Part shown: one piece after another, positions 40,255-51,399 of the stretch | How positions within the stretch are numbered: position 1 is the stretch's first letter | How the letters are laid out: every line of letters starts with the position of its first letter | Source of the DNA: Rhodocyclaceae bacterium | Lineage (GTDB): Bacteria > Pseudomonadota > Gammaproteobacteria > Burkholderiales > Rhodocyclaceae | Assembly: GCA_019455325.1 (NCBI GenBank) | Contig: JACFMQ010000003.1 | Coordinates: forward strand, 186,001-250,000 | Reading direction: 5' to 3' | Length of the DNA stretch: 64,000 bases | Notes under the pieces: model-generated | Seen by the model: the letters and a program-made list of their open reading frames with translations, nothing else | Database searches by the model: none | What the model was told of the DNA's origin: nothing | Position numbers and translations under genes: made by a program

Positions 40255-41609
40255 CGATAATTCGCTTTAATGACGCTTTGCGAAAGGCCGCCAGCGCTCT
40301 CGCGACATTGAATCTGCCCGCCGACCCAAGACCACGTCTGGTGCGGGATGTCTTCGGGCGACTGCGCTTTGCTTTGGACTGCCCAGCCGACGCTTACCCT
40401 GCTGAGGCATTGGCCGCGCTGAAGGAAGCGCAAGTGGCGCTGGGCGCTTTCGCATCGAGCGACGAAGTCCTGACGCATGACAGCTTTTCCTTCCCGGACA
40501 AGGTGTTTGCCGATCCAGACTGGCACATGACATTGGTCCAACTGGGCCATGACGAAGACGGCATCTCGCTCGGTGAGGCCGCAGTCATGCTGCTCGACAG
40601 GCAGATCACAGGTCAGGATTGGCTGCGCCCCAGAGATGAAGCACAGACTGCAAACCGTCCGCACCGTATAGTGTTCTTTGGACTCAAGGGCGGTGTTGGT
40701 CGGTCTACGGCGCTTTGCATGACGGCTTGGGGGCTGGCGCGGCAAGGTAAGTGTGTCCTTCTTCTCGACTTCGATCTCGAGTCACCCGGCTTGTCGGGTT
40801 TGGTGCTTCCTCCTGAGAAGGTAGCCGAGTTCGGTGTAGTCGACTGGCTGATCGAAGATGCCGTTGGTCAAAGTGAAAGCGTACTCCCGCGCATGGTAGC
40901 GGCGAGTCCGCTGGGCGAATCGACGATCGGTGCGATCCGCGTGGCCGCCGCGATCGGACAAGACGAAACTGATTACTTGGCCAAGCTCGCTCGCGCCTAC
41001 GCCGACGTACCAGGCGACCGCGGTCCTCAGCGACTCGGTCAGCGGCTTCTGCGCTTGGTGGAAGCGCTGGAAGCCCAGGAAAGTCCAGACGTCACGCTGA
41101 TCGATAGCCGGGCAGGTCTGCATGACTTGGCTGCAGTAGCCATTACCAGCATCGCGGACACGGCCCTGCTGTTTGCCTCGGACGGAACCCAGTCATGGTC
41201 GGGATATAGGCAGCTGTTCTCGCACTGGCAGCAACGGCCAGAGATTGCCCAGCGAGTTCGCGAACGATTGGCGATCGTACGCGCGCTGACCCCGAAATCG
41301 AATCGGGAAATTGGCATCCAGCGATTCCAGCAACGAGCCTATGAGCTATTTTCCGAAACGCTATACGACGAGATACCCATCAGCCCCGATGTTGTGCCGG
41401 CCAATGACTTGGCCTCGCCGTTCCACCCTGGCGAAGCCGACGAGTCTGCGCCGCATGCACCCATCCTCATCGACTGGGACGAGCAGTTCCAGGAATTTGA
41501 TCCTATGCTGCGGTCCGAGGATGGTGGCGCCAGCCAAGCTCGCATCGAGGCGACCTTCGGCGCACTGATCAAGTTCGCCTATAAATGCGTGCAAGAGGGC
41601 GCAGAATGA
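40251..41609 (+). CDS. KGGVGR-type ParA/MinD-like ATPase
   Basis: 452 residues. The N-terminal ~135 residues are a separate, unrecognised alpha/beta region. A deviant Walker A FFGLKGGVGRSTAL begins near residue 143, with Arg where ParA proteins have KT. It is followed by CVLLLDFDLESPGLSGL (switch Asp residues) and Walker B-like DVTLIDSRAGLHDLA (Asp285). Proteins with this KGGVGR variant occur in mobile, conflict-type operons rather than in plasmid partition; that is family knowledge from memory. No ParB or centromere-like repeat is seen nearby. It is coupled by four-base overlaps to the HEPN-like gene and to the second ATPase. Codon use differs from flanking housekeeping genes. Confidence 0.8.
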   Translation: MTIIRFNDALRKAASALATLNLPADPRPRLVRDVFGRLRFALDCPADAYPAEALAALKEAQVALGAFASSDEVLTHDSFSFPDKVFADPDWHMTLVQLGHDEDGISLGEAAVMLLDRQITGQDWLRPRDEAQTANRPHRIVFFGLKGGVGRSTALCMTAWGLARQGKCVLLLDFDLESPGLSGLVLPPEKVAEFGVVDWLIEDAVGQSESVLPRMVAASPLGESTIGAIRVAAAIGQDETDYLAKLARAYADVPGDRGPQRLGQRLLRLVEALEAQESPDVTLIDSRAGLHDLAAVAITSIADTALLFASDGTQSWSGYRQLFSHWQQRPEIAQRVRERLAIVRALTPKSNREIGIQRFQQRAYELFSETLYDEIPISPDVVPANDLASPFHPGEADESAPHAPILIDWDEQFQEFDPMLRSEDGGASQARIEATFGALIKFAYKCVQEGAE

Positions 41610-43063
41610 GCAAAGAAAGCTTGGCAATTCGTCAGGGCATTATTGAAGCGGCCACCAGTCTGGACCAAGCACAGTCCACGGGTCAGCAGCCTGCAGGCTT
41701 CACCTACGTTCCCCCAACGCACGCCCGTGCCATCGATCTCGACGCTACCTTGGTTGAGGGTATGCGAGGGGCCGGCAAGTCGTTCTGGTGGTCCAGCCTA
41801 GCGTCACAGGCACACCGCGCCTTCATTCAAGAGGGCTTTCCCGATGCACGATTGCCCTCGCAAATCGTTGTTGCCCATGGTTTTGGGACTGGCTCTTCCA
41901 GTACAGAGTATCCGGATGCTGAACAGCTAATCGATCTTGTCAACCAGTTCCGCCCGCGTTCTATTTGGCGCGCAGTAGTCGCGGTGCATGCTGAGTTTGG
42001 GAAGGAATTCGCCGCACTCAAATCGTGGACATCGCGCGTGCAGTGGGTCCAATCAAATACGGAGCGCTACGCGCAGGAGCTGGACGCAGCGGATCGCCGT
42101 CTGGGCAAGACATCTTCTAAACTGCTTGTGTTGTTCGATGCGCTGGATCGATTGGCTGACAGCTGGGAACATATCAGGCCGTTGGCGAAGGGCCTACTCC
42201 AGGTTGCTCTGGACATGCGCAGCACGCGCAACATTCGGTGCAAGATCTACGTCCGCCCAGACATGCTTGAGGATGACGAGATCGTCAGCTTCCCAGACTT
42301 CTCGAAGCTTAATGCGTCCAAGACATCGCTGCGCTGGCAGCGTGCCGATCTATACGCATTACTCTACCAGTGCCTTGGTAATGCTCAGCGTGGTGGTCGC
42401 GAGTTTCGCAAGCTAGTTACGGACTGTGTGGGATCGAAAGCAGCATGTGAAAGTCATCAGTCCTGGGTTCTGCCGAGTGCATTACGTGTCGACGAGGATC
42501 TGCAAGAAGCTTTGTTCGAACGACTTGCTGGAAAGGCAATGGGATCAAGCACGAAGCGCGGGAAGCCGTACACATGGTTGGTAAACCATCTGCAGGACGG
42601 CAAGGATCAAGTTAGCCCCCGGAGCTTCCTCGCCGCGCTTCGAACCGCAGCCAATGAAGCCGCCGAGGATGACAATCAGCCGATCGGCTATCGCGGCATT
42701 CAGCGCGGCGTGCAAGAAGCATCGACCATTCGAGTAACCGAGATCATTGAGGACTACCCGTGGGTAAAGTTGATCATGCAGCCTTTGAGCGGCAACCTCA
42801 CCGTACCGTGCCTGTTCAAGGAAATGGAAGCCATATGGCGGCGCGAAAAGACTCTGGAGACGCTTAAGTCCAGTCTTCAACGTCAAGGAAAGGCCGCGAA
42901 GCTGCCTCCTCAGCATCTAGCACAAGACATGGCCGGGATTGCGATCGATCTAGAAAATCTCGGAATGATGAATCGGCTTGATGGCCGGCGAATCCAGATG
43001 CCGGATGTGTATCGCGTGGCATTCGGTCTAGGGCGCAGAGGCGGCGTCAAGCCTCTCAAATAG
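41606..43063 (+). CDS. P-loop ATPase of unknown function, third gene of accessory operon
   Basis: 485 residues from the ATG at 41606, overlapping the previous stop by four bases. Walker A is LVEGMRGAGKSFWWSSLA (P-loop at residues 52-59). A hydrophobic strand ending in acidic residues, SSKLLVLFDALDRLADSW (~171-187), looks like a Walker B plus sensor. IRCKIYVRPDMLEDDEIVSF follows, as in STAND/KAP-like ATPases. The C-terminal ~200 residues are helical and may be a winged-helix or effector-binding part (QDMAGIAIDLENLGMMNRLD). No nuclease or protease motif is seen. Together with its neighbours it gives two different nucleotide switches and one HEPN-like protein. Confidence 0.75.
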   Translation: MSKESLAIRQGIIEAATSLDQAQSTGQQPAGFTYVPPTHARAIDLDATLVEGMRGAGKSFWWSSLASQAHRAFIQEGFPDARLPSQIVVAHGFGTGSSSTEYPDAEQLIDLVNQFRPRSIWRAVVAVHAEFGKEFAALKSWTSRVQWVQSNTERYAQELDAADRRLGKTSSKLLVLFDALDRLADSWEHIRPLAKGLLQVALDMRSTRNIRCKIYVRPDMLEDDEIVSFPDFSKLNASKTSLRWQRADLYALLYQCLGNAQRGGREFRKLVTDCVGSKAACESHQSWVLPSALRVDEDLQEALFERLAGKAMGSSTKRGKPYTWLVNHLQDGKDQVSPRSFLAALRTAANEAAEDDNQPIGYRGIQRGVQEASTIRVTEIIEDYPWVKLIMQPLSGNLTVPCLFKEMEAIWRREKTLETLKSSLQRQGKAAKLPPQHLAQDMAGIAIDLENLGMMNRLDGRRIQMPDVYRVAFGLGRRGGVKPLK

Positions 43064-43428
43064 GCAAAATCAGTTGCACAACCGGCCAGACAAGACCGCG
43101 TCCACTCCATTAAGATCGATACGGCAACGGCCGGTTATCGCCGAGAAGCGTATTTTCCCACCCCAAGGCGAAGCTGCTCGGCGAGCGTCGTCGGCACAAC
43201 AGGCTCGAAGGGGCGCTTGGTCAGGTTACAGGCTCGAGATTGCCAGCTCATCATACCCTTCAGGGGAGGCCACCTCGAAATCTCTCCAGGGCTATTGCCG
43301 TTCAAGAGCCCCTCGATCGGGCTCAAAGATAGCCGTCATTTACACAGTGCAATTCTAACGGCCGCTCCCAACCAGATCTGGTCATCCAAAATTTGGCTTG
43401 GAAAGGCTGCTCTTGCCCGACAGCCCCC
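43064..43428. other. Gene-free right flank of the accessory operon
   Basis: 365 bp between the operon and a reverse-strand AEC transporter. I see no convincing gene. A 63-codon reverse-strand frame (43135-43326) has no recognisable product and no ribosome site. No terminator with a T tract and no perfect direct repeat matching the left flank was found by eye. Confidence 0.5.
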
Positions 43429-44304
43429 TCACCTCGGCAGCGCGAAGAACAGCGCCAGCGGCACGAAGACGAGCGCGGCGACGTTGCCGACCATGACGAT
43501 CGACGCCACGCGTTCCGGCTCCTGCCGGTACTTCTCGGCGAAGAGGTAGTTGAGCACGGCCGGCGGCAGCGCGCCGAAGATCAGCAGCATGCCGGCCTGC
43601 GTCGCGTCCAGGCCGAGCAGCGGCACGACGGCCCAGGCCACGGCCATGCCGGCCAGCGGGCAGAGCGCGGCGCCGACGAGGCCGAGGCGGAGGTCGCTGG
43701 ACACCGATCCGGTCAGGCGCACGCCGAGAGAGAACAGCAGCAGCGGAATCGCCACGTCGCCGAGCAGCTTGATGCCGACGTAGAGCGGCGGCCACAGCTC
43801 GATCTTCAGCAGGCTCACGGCCAGCCCGGCGATGGCCGCGGCGATCACCGGCACGCGCCACAGGTTCCACAGCCGGGCGCGGTGGTCGAGCATCCAGGTG
43901 CCGAGCGCGTAGTGCAGCGTGTTCTCGACGAAGAAGAGGACGACGGCGAACGGCAGCGCCGATTCGCCGAAGGCCAGCACCAGCAGCGGCAGGCCCATGT
44001 TGCCGGAGTTGTTGAACATCATCGGCGGCAGCAGCGTGTTTGCCGGCACCTTCAAGAGCCTCGCCACCGGCCAGGCGAGCAGCCCGGAGCCGAGGACGAC
44101 GGCGGTGGCGCCGAGCGCCAGCCGCCAGTTCGCCGCCAGGTCGAAGTCCTTGCCGGCGAGCGCGGCGAAGACCAGCGCCGGCACGAAGACGTCCATGTTC
44201 AACTGGTTGGCGAAGGCCATGTCCGGCTTCCTGACGCGCGCGTAGGCGTAGCCGGCGCCGACGATGGCGAAGATCGGGAAGATGATGGCGACGATGCGCA
44301 GCAT
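43429..44304 (-). CDS. AEC-family (auxin efflux carrier-like) transporter
   Basis: 291 residues from the ATG at 44304, about ten hydrophobic segments. The N-terminal VAIIFPIFAIVGAGYAYARV and the central NNSGNMGLPLLVLAFG (the unwound-helix Asn/Gly motif of AEC and bile-acid carriers) support the family, as does the C-terminal half LFSLGVRLTGS and QAGMLLIFGALPPAVLNYLF. Relatives export or import small carboxylates; the substrate is unknown. The region just upstream of the start is an array of heptamer repeats, which leaves little ordinary promoter sequence. An upstream in-frame TTG at 44328 would lie within the repeat. Confidence 0.9.
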   Translation of the reverse strand: MLRIVAIIFPIFAIVGAGYAYARVRKPDMAFANQLNMDVFVPALVFAALAGKDFDLAANWRLALGATAVVLGSGLLAWPVARLLKVPANTLLPPMMFNNSGNMGLPLLVLAFGESALPFAVVLFFVENTLHYALGTWMLDHRARLWNLWRVPVIAAAIAGLAVSLLKIELWPPLYVGIKLLGDVAIPLLLFSLGVRLTGSVSSDLRLGLVGAALCPLAGMAVAWAVVPLLGLDATQAGMLLIFGALPPAVLNYLFAEKYRQEPERVASIVMVGNVAALVFVPLALFFALPR

Positions 44305-44312
44305 GGGGCAGA

Positions 44313-44388
44313 GAGGAGCAAGGAGCAAGGAGTAAGGAGTAAGGAGTGAGGAGTGAGGAGCGCGGGGGTTTACTCCTCACTCCTCACT
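44313..44388. repeat. Heptamer tandem repeat with 16-bp inverted repeat
   Basis: From 44313 the sequence runs AGGAGCA twice, AGGAGTA twice, AGGAGTG twice, then AGGAG. The last part (44345-44360) is perfectly complementary to 44373-44388 across a 12-base loop, forming a 16-bp stem of repeat units. It lies between the AEC start and the hslU stop. Confidence 0.85.
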
Positions 44389-44405
44389 CATCCCTCCTCA
44401 CCGCC

Positions 44406-45743
<1,338 letters not shown>

Positions 45744-45817
45744 GCTGGCTGCTCGCGAATCCGGTTCGGGTGGAGAAATGTATCACCAGGAGCCCGAGCC
45801 ATGGCAGACTCTCGTCC

Positions 45818-46138
45818 ATGAAGACACGCATCGCCTGCCTGCCGCCCGGACGACTGGCTCCGGGCATGACGGTCGCCGCGCCGGTCCTCTCGGCGCAGGG
45901 CAACGTCCTCCTCGCGCCCGGCGCGACGCTCAACGAAACCATGCTCGACAACCTGCGCCGGCGCAGCATCGAATTCATCACCGTGACGCTGCCGGACACG
46001 CGCGATGCCGAGACCATCGCGCGCGAGCAGCGCGCCGCCGGCGAGCGCGTCGACTTCATCTTCCGCGGCCCCGGCTCGGCCGCCCGCAAGATGCTGCACG
46101 CCGCCGTGCGCGCCTACCGCGAAGGGCAACTGGCATGA
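45818..46138 (+). CDS. Small protein resembling an HD-GYP N-terminal domain (DUF3391-like)
   Basis: 106 residues from the ATG at 45818. ACLPPGRLAPGMTVAAPVLS, then QGNVLLAPGATLNETMLDNL followed by IEFITVTL, has the pattern of the beta-rich domain that precedes HD-GYP phosphodiesterase domains, here as a free-standing protein. The C-terminal ~40 residues are helical. It overlaps the HDOD gene by four bases, so the two are translated together and probably form one signalling unit. The function of the pair is not known from sequence. Confidence 0.65.
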   Translation: MKTRIACLPPGRLAPGMTVAAPVLSAQGNVLLAPGATLNETMLDNLRRRSIEFITVTLPDTRDAETIAREQRAAGERVDFIFRGPGSAARKMLHAAVRAYREGQLA

Positions 46139-47049
46139 GCGCCAGCGCCCCCGCCCGGCCGCCCGAAGGGTCCACGCCCGCGGTCGCGCAGCGACCGGAG
46201 GGCAGCGCGGCGAACGTGCCGGTGCCGTCGCTCGAGCAGCTCCTCGCCGCGAAGGACGCGCTGCCGACGCTGCCGCAGGTCGTCCGCTACATCCTGGAAA
46301 CGCTCAACGACGACAACGCCAACGCCGACGCCCTGGTCCAGCACCTGAACACCGACCCGGCGATCGTCGCCCGCCTGCTGGCGGCGGCCAACTCCAGCGC
46401 CTTCGGCCTCTCGGCGCAGGTCGCCTCGACGCGCCAGGCGATCCTCGTCCTCGGCCTCTCCACGGTGCGCACGATCACGCTGGCGACGGCGCTGATGGAG
46501 CGGCTCGGCAACGTCGGCCGCGACGGCCGCCAGCTCTGGCGCCACAGCCTCGGCGTCGCCACCTGCGCGCGCAGCATCGCCGAGAGCATCGACCACAACC
46601 CGGAGGCCGCCTTCTCGGCCGGCCTGCTGCACGACATCGGGCAGTTGCTGATGGCCGCCGTCGCACCGCAGGCGGTCGCCCTCGCCATCGAGTACACGCG
46701 CAGCGGCGAGGTGCCGATCGTCGCCGCCGAGCAGGCCGTCTTCGGCTACGACCACGCCCTCGTCGGCGCCGAGCTGGCGCGCCTGTGGCGCCTGCCGGAC
46801 GACATCGCCTGCGGCATCCACGCGCACCACCGGCCGGACGACGGCGAGGACGGCGAGATCGGCGACCTGATACACATCGCCGAAGTGCTCAGCCACGCGC
46901 TCGACCTCGGCGCGGTCCTGAACAACCGGGTGCCCGAGGTGTCGGAGATCGCGCTGCTGCGGCTCGGCCTCAACTGGTCGACGCTGGCCGCCCGCTTTCC
47001 GGCGATCGAGGCGCGCTACGACGGCGTCTGCCAGGCGCTCGGCCTCTGA
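46135..47049 (+). CDS. HDOD-domain signalling protein
   Basis: 304 residues from the ATG at 46135. An N-terminal Pro/Ala-rich tail (~1-35) precedes an HDOD domain: DALPTLPQVVRYILETLNDD, VQHLNTDPAIVARLLAAANS, ILVLGLSTVRTITLATALME. The HD-like core LLHDIGQLL and HAHHRPD retains some metal-ligand-like residues, but HDOD proteins generally lack phosphodiesterase activity. They act in motility, c-di-GMP-linked and stress signalling. It lies on the strand opposite to hslU and hslV and between them, converging on hslV with a 13-bp gap. Confidence 0.9.
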   Translation: MSASAPARPPEGSTPAVAQRPEGSAANVPVPSLEQLLAAKDALPTLPQVVRYILETLNDDNANADALVQHLNTDPAIVARLLAAANSSAFGLSAQVASTRQAILVLGLSTVRTITLATALMERLGNVGRDGRQLWRHSLGVATCARSIAESIDHNPEAAFSAGLLHDIGQLLMAAVAPQAVALAIEYTRSGEVPIVAAEQAVFGYDHALVGAELARLWRLPDDIACGIHAHHRPDDGEDGEIGDLIHIAEVLSHALDLGAVLNNRVPEVSEIALLRLGLNWSTLAARFPAIEARYDGVCQALGL

Positions 47050-47062
47050 GCCGCGGCCGGGA

Positions 47063-47599
47063 TCAGTCCAGCGTTTCCAGCGTGAAATTGCGGTTGGTGT
47101 AGATGCACAGGTCGCCGGCGATCTCCAGCGACTTCGTCACCACCTCGACCGGCGCCAGCGCGGTGTTCTCCAGGAGCGCGCGCGCCGCGGCCTGCGCGTA
47201 GGCGCCGCCGGAGCCGATGGCGACGATGCCCTGCTCGGGTTCGAGCACGTCGCCGTTGCCGGTGATGACCAGCGAGCTGTCGCGGTCGGCGACGGCGAGC
47301 ATCGCCTCCAGCCGGCGCAGCATGCGGTCGGTGCGCCAGTCCTTGGCGAGTTCGACGGCCGAGCGCAGCAGGTGGCCCTGGTGCTTCTCCAGCTTCGCCT
47401 CGAAGCGCTCGAAGAGCGTGAAGGCGTCGGCCGTGCCGCCGGCGAAGCCGGCGAGGATGCGCTCCTTGTACAGGCGGCGCACCTTGCGCGCGCTCGCCTT
47501 GATGACGATGTTGCCGAGCGTCACCTGGCCGTCGCCGCCCATCGCCACCTGCTGGCCGCGGCGGACGGAGAGGATGGTGGTGCCGTGATACTGTTCCAT
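47063..47599 (-). CDS. hslV: ATP-dependent protease peptidase subunit HslV (ClpQ)
   Basis: 178 residues from the ATG at 47599. Proteasome-like Ntn hydrolase. The catalytic N-terminal Thr is exposed by removal of a short propeptide: MEQYHG is followed by [20 protein letters not shown]. Other signatures are [20 protein letters not shown] and [20 protein letters not shown]. The STAS-domain gene ends 8 bp upstream on the same strand, so the two are likely co-transcribed. The partner hslU lies 1.3 kb further downstream, beyond two opposite-strand genes. Confidence 0.98.
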   Translation of the reverse strand: MEQYHGTTILSVRRGQQVAMGGDGQVTLGNIVIKASARKVRRLYKERILAGFAGGTADAFTLFERFEAKLEKHQGHLLRSAVELAKDWRTDRMLRRLEAMLAVADRDSSLVITGNGDVLEPEQGIVAIGSGGAYAQAAARALLENTALAPVEVVTKSLEIAGDLCIYTNRNFTLETLD

Positions 47600-47607
47600 G
47601 CGAAACC

Positions 47608-48780
47608 TCAATTCCTGGCAAATTCGATCTCGGCCACCGGGTGCAGGCCGATGACGCCGAGCAGCTCGGCGACGAGACGGTTGGGATGGCGGACGACGAT
47701 GCGCTTGCCCTGCCGCCCGATCGTCGTCAGCAGGTTGACCAGCGTGCCGGCGCTGACGAAGTCGATGCGCGTCACCGCCGAAAAATCGAGGACGAGCGCT
47801 TCCTGCCGCTCGGCGAAGCCCGGCAGGTCGGCGAAGCGTTCGGCCTTGAGCTCGCCCTTCGGCGCATAGGCGGGAAGCGCATCGTCCCCGACCGCCGCGC
47901 CGTCGGCGGGCGCCGGCGCCGGCCCGGCGGCGCGCTGCGGCTCCCAAGACGGCGGCGAGACCTCGAAGGTCACCGCGTAGTCGATGGCCGTTTCCTCGAA
48001 GGCCGCGTGCCGGCCCATCGACTGGTAGAGCTCGAGCAGCAGCAGCCAGCAGCCGGGCGCCTCGCGCCGGCCGGCCGCGATGCGCGACTCGAGCAGCGCC
48101 GCCAGCGCGTCGCGGCCGTCCACATCGATCTCGCCGCCCTGCTTGCGCGCCCTGGCCAGCACGCCGAGCAGGCGCTCGGCGCCGGCGTCGTCGACGGCCT
48201 TCACCTTGCCCAGCGCGATGCGCAGCTTCGGGCTCTTGTCCACCGCCTGCTCGAGCGCGGCGAAGGCCGCCGCGTTGTCGCCGGTCAGCTCGCCATTGAA
48301 CGGCACGGCGCCGGCCGGCGGCACCGCTGCCGGTTTCGCCGGCGCCGCCTGACCGCCGCCCGACCAGGCCGGCGGCGACTTCTCGAAGGCGCGGGCGTAT
48401 TCCAGGCTGAGGGCGTCGAAGGGCGCGCGCTGCCCGGACAGGCGGTAGAGGTCGAAGAGCATCAGCCAGAGGCGCTCGCCCGGCCCCTGGCAGTGCACGC
48501 GCACCGCCTGTTCGAGCAGCGCGCGCGCCGCCTCGTCCTGCGCATTGGCGTAGAGCACGGCGGCCTGTTCGACGTCCGACTCGACCGGATCGATGTCGCC
48601 CTCGGCCTGGATGTGGATCGCGCCGGCGCCCTCGCTCAGCACGCTGAAGCCGCTCGGCGTCGTCAGGCCGTCCGCCGCGGCGGACGGCGACGCATCCCCC
48701 GCCGCCGGGCGCGGCGACGCGGCTGCCGGCTTGGCCACCATCCTTTCCGGCGGCGGCTTCTTGAAGAAGGAGAAAACCAT
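47608..48780 (-). CDS. STAS-domain protein with long N-terminal helical region
   Basis: 390 residues from the ATG at 48780. The C-terminal ~90 residues form a STAS fold ([20 protein letters not shown], then [20 protein letters not shown]), of the anti-sigma antagonist type; the usual phospho-acceptor Ser position is occupied by FVSAGT. A second degenerate STAS-like segment may lie at ~185-230 ([20 protein letters not shown]). The N-terminus starts with [20 protein letters not shown] and is followed by blocks of helical repeat that recur twice ([40 protein letters not shown]), suggesting an internal duplication. Function unknown. It directly precedes hslV by 8 bp. Confidence 0.75.
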   Translation of the reverse strand: MVFSFFKKPPPERMVAKPAAASPRPAAGDASPSAAADGLTTPSGFSVLSEGAGAIHIQAEGDIDPVESDVEQAAVLYANAQDEAARALLEQAVRVHCQGPGERLWLMLFDLYRLSGQRAPFDALSLEYARAFEKSPPAWSGGGQAAPAKPAAVPPAGAVPFNGELTGDNAAAFAALEQAVDKSPKLRIALGKVKAVDDAGAERLLGVLARARKQGGEIDVDGRDALAALLESRIAAGRREAPGCWLLLLELYQSMGRHAAFEETAIDYAVTFEVSPPSWEPQRAAGPAPAPADGAAVGDDALPAYAPKGELKAERFADLPGFAERQEALVLDFSAVTRIDFVSAGTLVNLLTTIGRQGKRIVVRHPNRLVAELLGVIGLHPVAEIEFARN

Positions 48781-48918
48781 GGGTCGGACCGGGGCGAAAG
48801 TCGGCCGGTTTGGCGCGGACGGATGTTTTAACACATCGTTCGGGGAAGCCGCAATTTCGGGGAACGGCACATCGGCCACCCCGGCCTGGGCAACACCCGG
48901 CGCACGGCGGTCGGCGCA

Positions 48919-49940
48919 TCACCGGGCGTCGGCGGCGCAGAACATGGCGAAAGCCTTCTCGACGTATTCGCGCTGGAAATCGCGGACGATGAAGACCAGG
49001 CGCGATTCGCGGTCCGCGTCCGGCCAGTCCGGCAGCGACGCCTCCGGATAGCGCACGTGCTGCACGCAGTGCACGACGCGCGGCCGCGCCTCGCCGGCGA
49101 CGTTGACCAGGCCCTTGACGCGCAGGATGCGGTCGCCGCAGGTCGACAGCAGCACGTCCATGGCCTCGGCGAACTCGGCCCAGACGAAGGGCTCGGCGAA
49201 GCGCAGTACGAAACTGTGCACGCGCGCGTCGTGGCGCTGCGGATCGTGCGCGTGCGCCGGCCCGGCGTCGGCGCGCACCTTTTCCTCGGCCAGCCAGCGG
49301 CGCACGTCGGCGGTCTTCGTCGCCGGATCGTAGAGGCCGCAGCCGGCGAGCGCCGCCGCGTCGACCTCGCCGCCCCGCGCCTCGATGCGCGGCGCGCCGG
49401 GATTGATGCGGGCGACGCGGCGCGCCGTTTCGGCGATCGCTGCCGGCGTCGCCAGATCGCACTTGGTGAGCAGGATGCGGTCGGCCATCGCCACCTGTTT
49501 CACGGCTTCGAGGTGGCGCGACAGGTGCACGTCGGCGTGCGTGACGTCGACCGCGACGACGATGCCGTCGCTGCGGAAGCGTTCGGCGATGAAGAAATCC
49601 TCGAGCAGTGTGTAGACCACCGGCGCCGGATCGGCCAGCCCGGTGGTCTCGAGGAGCACGCGCGAGAACGCGGGAATCTCGCGGCGCAGCCGCTTCATGA
49701 AGAGATCGCGCAGCGCCCGCGCGAGGTCGCCGCGCACGCTGCAGCACAGGCAGCCGGAGTCGAGCAGCACGAGGTCGTCGTCGACCTTGTCGACCAGGTG
49801 GTGGTCGATGCCGATCTCGCCGAACTCGTTGATCAGCACCGCGGCGTCGGCCATCGCCGGCTGCCTGAGCAGGCGGTTGAGCAGCGTCGTCTTGCCGGCG
49901 CCGAGGAAGCCGGTGAGCACGGTCACCGGAATGGCGCGGC

Positions 49941-49959
<19 letters not shown>
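48919..49959 (-). CDS. COG0523 (CobW/ZigA-like) metal-chaperone GTPase, copy 1
   Basis: 346 residues from a GTG at 49959, chosen because no ATG precedes the P-loop; it overlaps the upstream GTPase gene by 19 bp. G3E GTPase: Walker [21 protein letters not shown], metal motif GCLCC (CxCC) in [16 protein letters not shown], and the E-T-G switch in [15 protein letters not shown] His-rich stretch ([14 protein letters not shown]) and a C-terminal CobW_C domain follow. It is likely a Zn chaperone or Zn-dependent target activator, in an operon with a Fur/Zur-type regulator. The exact client protein is unknown. Confidence 0.88.
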
Positions 49960-50911
<952 letters not shown>

Positions 50912-50915
<4 letters not shown>

Positions 50916-51367
50916 GTCCCACCCCCGCCCGCGTTGCACTCGGCGCAGCGGCCGGAGAGGTCGAGCTCGGCGCGCGCCAGCGTGAAGCCGCCGGGCAGCC
51001 GGGGCGGCCGCGGCGCCGGCGCGTCGAGGCAGAAGACGCGGCCGCAGGTTTCGCAGCGGAAATGCACGTGCCCGTGATGCACGCCGCCGCCGACGACGGA
51101 GAAGCGCCAGACGCGGCGCTCGTCGGCGCGCTTGACGGCGAGGCCGGATTCGACCAGCCAGTCGAGCACGCGGTAGAGCGTCACGCGGTCGAGGCTGGCG
51201 GCGCCGAGCGCGCCCTCGATGTCCTGATGCGACAGCGGCGCCGGCGCCGCGGTGAGCAGTTCGAGGACGCGGATGCGCGCCGGCGTCGCGCGCGCGCCGG
51301 TGGCGCGGATGCGCTCGGCGAGGTCGTCGCCGTCGGTCGGCGGGGAAGCGGGGGGGATGTCCGGCAT
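50912..51367 (-). CDS. zur: Fur-family regulator, probably Zur
   Basis: 151 residues. A Fur-type winged helix (GARATPARIRVLELLTAAPA, then DIEGALGAASLDRVTLYRVL) precedes a dimerisation domain with metal ligands VHHGHVHFRCETCGRVFCLD (two His clusters and a CxxC) and a second CxxC in LSGRCAECNAG. Two CxxC pairs are typical of the structural Zn site. Co-transcription with two COG0523 GTPases points to zinc rather than iron. A perfect inverted repeat lies 33 bp upstream of its start. Assignment to Zur is inferred from context. Confidence 0.82.
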
Positions 51368-51399
51368 GGCGCCCGGATTAGACCACAGGCGGCCGACAG

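Noticed and set aside
40251-41609. Plasmid or chromosome partition ParA
   Set aside because: Arg replaces the usual residues after the GKT-like core (KGGVGRST), no ParB partner or parS repeats are nearby, and the gene is fused into an operon with a HEPN-like protein and another ATPase.
43135-43326. Small reverse-strand gene in the flank of the accessory operon
   Set aside because: 63 codons, no ribosome site, no recognised domain, and low-confidence start; it may be random.
44313-44388. CRISPR or transposon terminal repeat
   Set aside because: Units are seven bases and contiguous; there are no spacers, no transposase and no target duplication.
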